Origin: Gavia stellata | Lineage: Eukaryota; Chordata; Aves; Gaviiformes; Gaviidae | NCBI RefSeq assembly: GCF_030936135.1 | Contig: NC_082604.1 | Location: 3,789,001 to 3,853,000, forward strand | Reading direction: 5' to 3' | Length of the DNA: 64,000 nt | In this document: one piece after another, positions 12,001 to 24,000 of the stretch | How the letters are laid out: each line of letters opens with the position of its first letter | Numbering within the stretch: the first letter of the stretch is position 1 | Translations under genes and position numbers: made by a program | Notes under the pieces: generated by a model | Told to the model about the DNA's origin: nothing | What the model saw: the letters and a program-made list of their open reading frames with translations, nothing else | Databases searched by the model: none

Positions 12001-15000
12001 ACATACAAAGATGCCAAAAAAGATTAATGTCAATGATGGCTGGTAAATTTGATCAGCACCTAGTGTTGCTTGTCTTATTTTGGTGCTCCAGCATGTTTTA
12101 GGTTATGTAGCCCAGCTTTCTTAGCCTTATGTGGTTTTTTGAATGCTCGTAATGCGATTTACAATGTGGGGATATACAGTGGACAATATTTGAAAGTCTT
12201 CTGCTTAATGGTAAGATACTCCTTTTCTTTCCATTGTCCTTTAAGACGCCTGTTCATAATACCCTGTAGGGGCTTTCTGAATTTCTGTCACTGTTTGTCA
12301 TCTCTTCACCCACCCCTTCACCCTTCCAAGTAAGCTACTATCCCCGGGACTGTCTTGTAAAGCTACTTTCCCCCCACCTTAGACGGCCCTCGTTCTGCAG
12401 GCTGGCGAGAACACATGGAGCGACGGCGGAGGTTTGAATTCGATTTCCGGGAACGAGATGATGAACGGGGTTATCGACGAGTACGGTGTGGGAGTGGCAG
12501 CATGGATGACGACAGGGACAGTCTCCCTGAGTGGTGTTTAGAAGATGCAGAAGAAGAAATGGGAACATTTGACTCCTCTGGAGCGTTTCTCTCTTTAAAG
12601 GTGAAAAGTTGTCTTGGGCCCTTTGATCACTTTGGGCAATTGTTCTGTTATGTCGGGTGGATTATGGATGATTATGTTGGCTTTGTAGAAGGTGCAGAAG
12701 GAGCCAATCCCTGAGGAACAGGAGATGGACTTCCGACCTGTGGAGGAAGGGGAAGAAAGATCTGACTCTGAAGGGAGCCACAATGAAGAAGCCAAAGATC
12801 ATGAAAAGACCACCAAGAAAGAGGGGGAGAAAACAGATAGAGTAGCGGCAGGTAAGGGGGACTTGTGCATCTGTTCTGTCCTGCAGTGTAGACTTTCTGT
12901 TAATTCAGTTACATAGAACCATGCAATGTTACAGAAGCAGTGGAAGAAGCAGTCCAAACATCTTCACCGGCTGCCAGGTCAGATACCCCACCGAAATCCC
13001 AGCCGCCAGAGCCACTGCAGACGAGCCTTTTTGAAAGGAAGGAAGAGTCTGTGCCAGAAAGAACAGAAAAAACAGAAGATAAAGAGACTCGAACGGAGAA
13101 TATACCGCCAGCCAAAATGTCCAACAGAGGGGAAGGTAATAAACTTGGTAGATAAATTTATTAAGTTTCCATTACTTGTTGTGATTAGCCTTGGTCTCTT
13201 GAAAGAGGCAAGGACTGGATTATGGTGATGAAAAGCCGGAATTCACCATCTGGTCTATAAATACAGGATTTGTTGGATATGCCATCTCGAATGCTTGCAG
13301 TGCCCTGGTACTTCACATTGCAATGGAGTCTAGAGAAACACGAGCTGGTTGTGGATGTGCCTCATTGTGGTAGAGCAGACCAGTCTGAACAAACGTATGC
13401 AGCCAGGGAATGGGATATGCTGAAATGTGCCGAGTTCTGCGCTGTTAGAATGAAACTGTTCCTTGAAGTTAGGTTGGGTGCCTGTGCTGGAAACAGTACC
13501 CCGGTGTGCAGTCATACGTACAGGAAGATCTGAAAATACTTTTGCTTTGGTGCTAATTTTGAGCTGTTGAATGTTATCTACAGTAAGTTCTTAAAAGTAA
13601 TTTTCATTTATATTAAAGATAATTAACTAATTTTAACATTTTTCTTTAGATTTGGCTTCTGTTGCTCAACCTTTGCCACAGATTTCTGCAGACACAGCTT
13701 CTCCTGCTCATCTTTCTCCTCCTGTTTCCAATTCAAATCCTGCTCTGCGGCCAGTTCAGACACCTGTCACAGCTGCTCCAGGCATGGGCAACATTCCCAC
13801 TGACCCAGATGATGAAGAGGGCCTCAAACACCTAGAGCAGGTAAAATTGCTCAAATTCCTTTGTTGTTGATAATCGTGAGACTGGAGGAATGCAGAATGC
13901 AAAAAATATTTGAAGCCCATAAAAACAGAAGTGCAGCTGAAACTTTACACTCCACACTGTATGCTGAAAGCTACTCTGCTTCCCTCCATTATTTTTTTGG
14001 AGAATAATTCAAGCCTATGTAGTATTTTTCTGAATAAATGTACTATGCCCAGTGTTAAAGAGCTAGAGATCCTAGTGCTTATGACCACTGTCAAGTACCT
14101 TTACCGTTTGCCTTGAGAAACCATAAAATAGTATGCCCAATACGTTTATAGAAAACAAACAAAAAAACCCCCCCAAACACATAAATGAAGCACAGACTGT
14201 GTTCATGAAAGTTTAGTGACTGCTGGGATGTAGAACATTTTTCATGCTAGTGCTCCCATACTTGTTTTATTTTTCGCCATGATACTGTGTGGGACCTTCT
14301 TGGCAAGTTGTTTTAAAGCTTTACTTAAGCAGGTGAACCGTGCTTATTCATGATTCTGACAAGGTGGTAGACCAAGCTCAGGGTTTGTGGTGCACTTACA
14401 CCAGTCCTTGAGTTGCCTTTAGTTCCTGGTACGCTCTTGAGCACTGGGTAGTACAAGGTTGTTGTATTTGGTGCGCTCATTTTCAAATCCTTATCTATCA
14501 TCTAATTCATGTATTCCTTGCTGGTTTTGATGTCTCCTGCAGCAAGCGGAGAAAATGGTGGCATACCTGCAGGACAGCGCCCTTGATGATGAAAGACTAG
14601 CAGCAAAAATTCAAGAGCACAGAGCAAAGGGTTCCTCTATGCCGTTGTTCCATGAAGCCATGCAGAAGTGGTACTACAAAGATCCACAAGGAGAAATTCA
14701 GGGTAGGTCTGTGCCCTTTACACTTCCTCTTTTGTTTCACGGAACTGTTAAAGAGTTCTTCGCAAAATTACCACCAACAGATACTGATGCTTGTTTTTAC
14801 AAAAGCAGTGCAGGGAATTTGACACTCGAATTAGGTTTTGAAATACAGATCTTCTACCCATCACTGCCCCCATCAGCTCAGCATCCCTGATGTCCAGAAT
14901 TAGACTTTATTGTGGCTAAGGTTTGCCATCACTTCATGTTTCTGTAAATTGAGGTTAGACTAAAACCTGTTTTCCATGCCAATAGTTACTCAGATTTCCA

Positions 15001-18000
15001 GATAATAGTGGAAACAAAACAAGAATGTGACTGTTCAGTAGCTTGTTGAAGAAAACATGAGAAACATTGAAATCAGTTTTCTAGTCTCAGCCCGCAGACA
15101 TTGAGTATTCAGGGAAGGGTAATTTGTTTAGAACCTAGAGCAAAGAGAAAACAAGTTTTCACAAGCCAGTGCTCACGCATAATCTCAATTTAAATCGTCC
15201 TTGCGGCCAGTGCATTATTAGTTCATATAGTAACAACTGTTTCATGCTTGCAGTTTTTGCTTAAGAAGTCTCAAATTTTTTGCAATGAAAGTTGGAACAG
15301 GCCTTTCGTATAGGTACTTGCATCTTTGCTTTCAGAAGGTACTTTTGGAGGTTTCAGGGCTCTGTTTTAGCAGCTGCTTAGTTGCCTCCCAAAAATGCAA
15401 TTAAGCAGTAAGTTCCTTACTTGATGTACTTCACTAAGTAGTAGTTGTTAACGCTGTTTAGTGTGAATAACCTCCTCAGCTATCAACTCTAGATAGGATT
15501 TGTAGGAGTGTTATTTGTGGGATCTGTGCCAGTCTCTTGTCTGCGGGTATTACACATCTTTAGGGTTTTCTTCTCACCCCTTTACGTTTAAAAGATGTTA
15601 TCCACAAAATGTTTTTCTTTGCTCAGTGTGCTTCAAACTGTATCTTAGTCGCTGCTGGGTGTTTATTGCTCAGTGATGGTCTAACAGTTTTTCACTGGAG
15701 TAAGAACTTCCTTGAATGTCACCTCCAGGAGTAAACACTGCCACATAATTTTTTCTTGGGATACTTTTTGTGGTTCCATATTCTCTGGGAGGAATTACCT
15801 TCTAAAGATACTTTTACAGAGGAGGCAAGAATTACTGAACATTTTTGCTTTTCAGAAGATACTTTTGCAAAAATTGTATTCATGTGATTCTTACTCTGTT
15901 AAATAACCTTTTTTTTAATACTGGCTTTGTGTCCATTTGGATACGTAAAATTAGTGTAGGATTTCTCCTTTGAAGGGAGTGACTGAAATCTTTCTTGGGG
16001 AAAAAGAGGAAGAGAAGAAATGTAGCTTTTTGAGAAAGGAGAAGAGAAACTGGTTTCCTCATTATCTTAAAAACTGTAATCTTGCACTCAGAGGTCGATC
16101 TGCTAAGTTTCAGAAGCAAAACTTCTATAAAACATATGAATTCCTCTGATTTGAAGGCAAGAGTTTAAACAGGCTAAGATTGTTTAATTGTATGTGTGGT
16201 ATATGTGGGGAGAGTAGCACTTGTGCTTTTAGCGCCATCAGCTAGCGGATACTGCTGAGGTCCAAACTGGAAATTGCAACTGTTATCAGCCTGATGCTGA
16301 GCCTGAAGTAGTGAGCTTTGCTGGAAGGCAGGACGTGTGTTAGCTGGACCAAGCTCCACACTATGGCTGCTTGGCTTTCATCTCAGAGCTGACTCGTCTC
16401 CCTCCAATGCGTGGTAAAAGCAGTCATGCACTTTTCAAGACTATCTGGGAGAATGCTGTAGCCACTGTAAAGATCTAGATATGTGCATTGACACTCCAGC
16501 CTTGAATGTACTGTCTGTCCACACAAGTGGATGAGACAGACAGGAACGCCTGATATTAGGTACTGTGTTACTTTGACAAGCACCACACTCTTTGTTTTCA
16601 GTATGCTCAACTTGGCCTCACTTCCCCTTCCCCCCCATGTGTGTTGGTTGGTGTTATTTCAGGTCCTTTCAGTAATCAAGAGATGGCAGAGTGGTTCCAG
16701 GCTGGATACTTCACTATGTCGCTGTTGGTTAAGAGAGCCTGTGATGAGACTTTCCAGCCGCTGGGAGACATCATGAAAATGTGGGGCAGGGTTCCCTTCA
16801 CTCCAGGTCCAGCACCGCTTCCACATCTGGTAAGTATGTGACAGTTACAGTATTAAAAATTGAACTATTTACATGTCAACTGCTCTGTCTTGGAATTGCA
16901 GGTGTTCCAAGCACTGAAGTTGAACCCTGTGCTAAATTACTTTAAGTGGAGAAAAGGCACTCAATTTAAAAATGTTTGGTTTTGCCATGTCTGTGGCTGG
17001 AGGGCTTGGTCCTGTGATACAAGTGCTGTGTATTTCACAGCCACCATACTACAGGCTTTGTTTGTAAATGTTGATCTCTGTCTAGGTATATTTTTATTTT
17101 CTTTGTCTTTTTGATTCTGAATGCAACTTTTACATTGCTTGCATTTGCTGTATAGTACTACTGTTATGATATATGTTATTAAAATAGAATGTTTTATTTC
17201 TAAACATAGGGCGAGCTGGACCAAGAGCGGCTGACTAGACAACAAGAGTTGGCCCTGATCCAAATGCAGCACCTCCAGTATCAGCATCTTTTAATACAGT
17301 AAGACTGCCAGTCCCAGAGATCTTCCAGTGGCTGTGTTCTGCTCTGCATTTTTAATCATCTGGGTTCAGCTTCTTGTCATTGTTTCCTTGGGCAGTGGGG
17401 CTGGGAGTGCTTCACCTCCAACAGCAATAGCCTGCTTCCACAAACACCAGAGGCTCAATAGTCTACAGGATTAGGATGGAGCGTGACTACCTCAGGCACA
17501 CTTTTCAGAGTCTCTTTTGGTGTCATGCGTAGCTACTTTGGCAAGACCTGCTATATACGTAGCTGTTATGGTCAAACTGAATCCCAGCTATCCTTGTAAT
17601 CTAGTTTGGATGTTTTGGAGTCAGGGGAAGGCTACAGATTTTTTGAACTGGAGATGGAGAAGGCAGAATTTATTTTTGCTCTGCTTGCTCAGTTTTTTGA
17701 AGATCAGTGGAAGGTGACTGCTGGAGAAAGCAGTTTGTCATCCGTTTTTGCTAAAGGTGTCAGTTGTTCAGTTGTGGCCAGTTCCTAACAACTTGTTTCG
17801 TAGGAGCGTGGAGAAAAGAAAGAAATCAGATAAGACTACTCATTCAAGGGGTCCTGAAAGCATGTGCCATGATTATGATTTTTGAATACTGATTGTCAGC
17901 TTACGATTTGATAAGGCGAGAGCCTCCCCCTGTACTAGGGGATACTTTGACATAGTGGGGAAGAGATTGATTTGTGTAGGTCGGCAGTCATCAAAGCCAC

Positions 18001-21000
18001 ATTAATTTGAGCAATCTCTATGTAATTTATAGAAAAAGGGAAGTAGTGTTGCACAGTTTACAAGAGAAACATTGGACAGCAATAACCATTTGACATAGTT
18101 GAGGGTGAAGAGAAATTTGGTTCTGCTCTTGTGGGCCAGTTTGTTGTATTCTTGTATTTTGATTCTTTCCAAGGCCCATTCTGTGATTTCCTCTAGTATT
18201 TAGCATGTACATTATGTAGGTCAGTGGGCATTAGTCCTGGAGGATGAATCTGTGCACAACTTCTGCAACTTGGGCATTATATAAATGAGCAAGTGAACCA
18301 AATACCAGTGATTCTCTGCTTCTCTTTTGAAGACAACAATATGCACAGGTGCTGGCTCAGCAACAAAAGGCAGCCCTCTCATCCCAGCAACAGCAGCAGC
18401 TTGCTATTCTCTTGCAACAGTTCCAGGCCCTGAAGATGAGGTGAGTTAGCCCAGACTTGAACCGAATATCATTCTTCCTATACTCTTAACTTGTATATAA
18501 TGACAGTTATAATCTTGTCAGTGGTCCATCCTAGTCAATTTTGCTCATATTTGAGCATTACATATTTTAAAGATTGTGTGAATACGAAACAGTTGCAGGA
18601 TGTTGAGTACTACTTTATATATGTAGCCTTCGCCTCAGAGAATGTTTATGAAAATGAGAAAGGAAAATCTTGTAGTTGAAATCCTACCTTTTGGACAGAT
18701 CTGTTGTGCTGGTAACAGAGTGGCTTTGCCAATTGCGTTCTGCAATACTAGATGCTTGTTCCTCAAACTAGCCTGTAAGCAGCCAGTGCAAAACTGTAGC
18801 AGTAGCTGGCTTAGCCCTTGACTTGGTAGCAGGGATGAGATGAGCAAGAACTCTGCAAGCAAGTAGTATTGTCCACATCATATTTTTGTTTTAAATAGAG
18901 GTGTTGAAGGAAAGGAGTATGTTACAAGTTACTGAATCTCATGCGTATTCAGAGCGCTCCTCTCCCTGGAAGTGGCATGTTGACTCTTCCTGTTGGTATT
19001 ACAGAATATCTGAACAGAACATGATGCCACCTGTTACAAGGTCTGTGTCAGTGCCGGACACTGGCTCAATATGGGAGCTTCAGTCAGCTTCACAACCTAC
19101 AGGTAAGATGCTTAGCACATGTCAGATATGTTGAGAAAAGTTCATGGATTAAGAGCCAGCGTCTTTTGAGATGATCGCTCCCTTTTTGATGCTAGGGAAA
19201 TTATTTCTGCATCAGTATTTTTTAACTGGTTCAGGCTACTTTGTCTTGCATTTTAAATTCCATTTGAGAGCTGTGAAGAATATGGTAATTTTTCCTATGG
19301 TTATAGGAAGCCTTTATCCAAAGGGACTGAGTGTTATATTATAAAGGTGTTCTGCTCTGATGAGATAAGTTTGATTAGCTGGTGTTCATGTAGAATTTTG
19401 TAGGAAACCCAGCCTTGCTTCAGTAATGGCAAGCCTTGTTCTACAGGAAGATAAAGTGGCCCTGTACGAAGACACATATTGTCATGATTTTAGTTCATAA
19501 AATATAAGTGCATACATAAGATTTTCCCCTTTCAGTTGGTTTTTGTTGATGTGCTTATTTTTGCTTGTCAATGTTTGTTTTCTTCACTATCTAGTCTGGG
19601 AAGGAAGCAGTGTCTGGGATCTCCCCATTGATACTGCAGCTCAGGGACCAGCTCTAGAACAACTTCAGCAGCTCGAGAAGGCCAAAGCTGCAAAGGTCAG
19701 AAACTGTTTTGTCCTGTAAGAAGTTGGGATTGCTGTTCTGCAATGTAACTGTGTTTCTTGAGCCAATGGAAGACTATTAGCTCTTCAATCTTCAGGCCGC
19801 TCTGTATGATTTTGATTATGATGTTTTCCATGAAAATCTAAAGAGAATATGGGTTATAGAAACCAGTTATGATATCCTTGTGGACTGCTGTTTGGAAACC
19901 ATTGCTGTGGAGGTACTACTGACCTCTGAAGTAGTGTTTATATTTTTTACACTTGTGATTAAAAACTCTTCACTAGCCACCTCTGTTTTAAAATGGGAAC
20001 ATCGTGAGCTGTCATGCCAAACCCTGAGTTAGGTGCAGGTAGTCGTTCTCATAATCCTTGTATCTTTTCTCCAGAATTGGTTTGGGGAATCGTAAGAGTC
20101 CTGTTTGTCACACTCACTCTAGTATTAAATTATTTTTGTAAGTTTGAACCTGTATGATTCTGTACATTTCCTGAAACTGATTATTTTATGATGACTGCAA
20201 CTCGCTACTAGCTTCTAAAGTCAGAGGTTATTTTAAGGAGCTGATGTAGAAAGACTGACTAGAGAACTGGCGTTTATTACAGAACAGAAATTGTCAGAAA
20301 TTGTTCTAGAGTATTTCAGGAATCTGACCCCAGTAGGCAGCCAGCTGATAGGTAAAATTACAGTTAAGGGAGAGCATCTGTCAGAGGCTTCATCTGTTAT
20401 GTTGTTACTATAATCTCAGCAGAGTTGCCCTAAGAAATGGTGTAGGAATACGTTACCTGCATCTGAGTATAGTTTTATGTGAATTGTAGCTAGAGCAAGA
20501 GAGGAGAGAAGTGGAAATGAGGGCCAAACGAGAGGAAGAGGAGAGGAAAAGGCAGGAGGAGCTTCGGAGGCAACAAGAAGAGCTACTTAGGAGGCAGCAG
20601 GAAGATGAGAGGAAACGACGGGAAGAAGAAGAACTGGCCCGCAGGAAGCAAGTGAGTTTCCTCAATGTAGTTAATCTCTAATTAATATTAATACTTTATA
20701 AAACTCACTTTAAGAATCCTGTGGGGTCTAATTAATCTTTGGTAGGTGTGTATGAAGACAGTTCTAATATTTTTCATGTGAGTATATGAAATTATTCTTC
20801 TTTTCTTGATTTTAAATTTAAGAGCCCAAACTGCAATCTGAGAAATGAGCTTTGATGGTTCACTTCAAGATAGGTTCCTGTTAGTGAGCTGAGAGGCTTT
20901 ATTCCATGTGGAATATTCCCTCCCAACTTCTTAGTATCAATATTAGACTTTAGTTAGCTGTCCAGTTATTTTATGTTTAAACTTTATTCACCCCTTATGC

Positions 21001-24000
21001 AGTCTAGTGTTTTGATAAGGGTATGTTCTGGAGTAGGCTGGAGCTTGAGCAGCTGTTTCAAATGAATAAAATGTAGAGGGCTATAGTGGAAAAGAAGTGA
21101 TATAACATTTAGCTTACTTTTTCCCTGCTTTTTTTTAACTTGGTAAATAATTTTTTTTAATAAATTATGTTATGTCAGAGTCTGTCAGCTTTATTTTCTT
21201 GAGTTGATATTTGGGAAAGGAAGGGATGTAGTTTGGACAAGGAGATTTGTTAAAATGAATGATGTGATCTGTGTTGCAGTAGGAGAATGAATGTAGGAGT
21301 TGTAGTATGTTCTTAATCTTGCAAGAACGTGAAATGGAGACAGTATTAGCTTGTCGTTTCTAGCATTTACTTCTGAATTCTGCATGGAAGAGAGGTTAAT
21401 TGTTCCTTAAGCATTGTAGGAGGGAAAGACAGTGAAAGTTAAAGTTTTCACTTTGCATGTGAAGGATAAGGGCAAGCACATCGTTGAGCTTATTCCCTAA
21501 GGAGTTAGTCAATAAATGCCCTGTAAAGTAGCACAAGAATGATAGGTGAAAGTAATAAATAATTTTGTCCTTTATATATGTGCTTAGGTAGGCAGTGGTA
21601 AAGTGTGTTTCCTGGTTTAAGGATCAGATAGTTCTGAGGAAGCCTCTAGAATCTTTAGTTTTATTTGTAAGTTAGTCATAGACCTCAATTCACTCAGCGT
21701 TTGGGTTTTGTCACTGAAGATCTCTTTTAATAGACTGCAGTGTGATACATAGTTACCTTTCATGGTATCTTTAAGAATCAAGTCTACAAATAAATGGTTC
21801 CTTGCTTCAATATATCTGCTTTGTGTACAGTAAGTCATTATGGTGTACAGTGGAAAAGCATCCTTTGATGCTTGAGTTCAAGCTTTACTGTAGCACTAAA
21901 GCAATAATATACTCAAAAGTTTAACTTTTGAGTTAAGTTGCTTTAGATCTGTTTCAATAACTAATTTTTCAGCTGATCACCTGGTAACTCAATGTGTTTC
22001 ATCCATGGTGGCTTCAAATGACCAGGCTTGGGTTGTTTCTTTTCAGACTAACAGTTTTGCTGCTGTGTATAACTTCTCAGAAATGTCCATTAAATTCCAA
22101 AGTGTTTTGTCCACTTTGGATTTGTATGGTAAACAATCTGATTCTCCCTTTCTGAGATGTCATGGGAAATAATTATTTACAAGGAGGAAGCAGAATGGGG
22201 TTGAAAAGCAGTAACAGCAAGTATCTTAGTTTATTACCAATGGAGTAATTGCCACAATGCTTAATTCTGAGCAGTAATGTCTTGAAAAGGTAACAAAAGA
22301 GTTTAAGCACTTCTCTGGAAAGAGAAAATAATATTGTATTCTGTATTTAAAAAAAAAAAAAAAAACTGGTCTAATATTTGAATCTGACTTCTGTACTGGA
22401 AGGCATTGTAGAATCAGGGATGAACTGATTTATTAGCATGGATTTATACAGAGGAGATGATGCTTAACAAATTTGATTAACTTCTTTTGAGGAGATGACA
22501 GTGAGAGCTGAGAGGGGTGAAGCAGTAGACTTAATCTGCCTGGACTTCAGGAAGGCTTTTGATGTAATACTGCATAAAAGACTAGTATATAAGGTTAGTA
22601 AATATGCTGTTGATGGTGAATTCTAAATAAAAAAAATAACTAATAGAAATTCAATTCTGTAGGATGAAATGTCGTGCCAAATGTTGAATCCGGTTCTGTT
22701 CACAGTTTTCATCAATTTACTTGCACTGTAGAATTGCAAACAGTAATGCCCAGCTTATGTAGCTCCTGTGTTTCTTTTTTGTTTCTGGTCTGATATTTTC
22801 TATTTTGTAATGATTGATCGCTTTCAGGAACAAAATTTGAGGTTTAATAATTAGCTAATAATTGTTTTCTCTGAATTATATCTTTAGTGCTCCCTTTAAA
22901 GTACCTGGTTCAAAAATGAGATCCACAAAACTAAAAGATTTGTAAGCCCTAGTAACAAAGACAAGCAAAATTGCAGGTGTTACTAACTGCAAAAAATTCT
23001 ATAATACTTTATTTAAGAATCCAGAGTCTACTGAAATGAGGCTTGCTACTTCAGGATGTTATGCAATATTATGGGTATTTTAAAAGATCTTTAAGTTGTC
23101 TGTACAGCAAGATACGTGTGCTTGAAAACAATTATTAGAAAAGATGGTGAGGAATATTGCAATTCTCTTGGAGCAGGAAGCCATGAATTCGGGAGCAGCA
23201 AGAGCCAAAGGAATGAGTGTTTCCCATGCAAGTCAGTGACAGAAAGCTGGAGAGCTTTGAATGTTTTTGGTCACATGCTCAAACAAAAACATTGAATAAT
23301 AGGAAGATACAGACGTAGATATTAAGACAACCTTTTCTATAGCTGTGAAGAGTAGGAAAACAGAATTACATCAGCCACGCGGTTCCCAGCTTTTCATAAT
23401 CTTGCAGATTTTTTTGCTCGTGTTGGTACAACACTGTTCATCTTTAGTTCTCTAGGGGAGATAAGTCTTTTTTTTAACTGCTGTCATTCAACAGTGTCTC
23501 TCCTGGCATGCCCAAGCAAGAAAGAGATCCCTACAGTTTTATTAATGGCAATCCTAGCCTCGTTTCCCGAAGGGAAAGTAGGGCAGAGGTGTCAGCGAAC
23601 TGCTGTCATATAGCAGGACTTGGTGACTTTGTTCATTTCTCTCAGATACTACACGCATGTCAATGACTAGTCCCGAGCATCCCCCCTGGCTGGCAGCTAG
23701 GCATCCTGAGCTGAGATCCTGGTGTGTGGTCTCTAGTCAAACAAACCAGACTGGCACACCTCCAGCCTTTTCAGTAGACTTTTCAGTGAAAGAAACAACA
23801 AGCAGAAATTTTTCAGCACTTGTGTGGGGGACACTTGATTACTGTGACTTGGATGCATGTGTCCAATTAATACGGTTACAGGCCCAAATTACAAAAATGG
23901 TCCAGGTGTTGTGTGTTGTGCTTGAAGCTTTTGTGAATATAGCAAATCAAGGACTTGATTAATGAGATAATGATTCACAGGCTACTTTTTTATGTCCAGC

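Larger units (their letters stand above)
6096..12382 (+). other. GIGYF2: GIGYF2 intron between window exons 1 and 2
   Basis: A 6.3 kb AT-rich intron. It contains a TG/TA microsatellite with a T run (6789-6829), a perfect 11-bp inverted repeat (10714-10736) and an antisense CR1 3' fragment (10754-10905). A stretch near 9360-9400 repeats TTTAGTATTG-like units. No other coding or RNA gene is recognisable. Confidence 0.75.

Noticed and set aside
23657-23962. 101-codon plus-strand frame in a GIGYF2 intron
   Set aside because: No motif, no splice context and no similarity I recognise. Probably chance.
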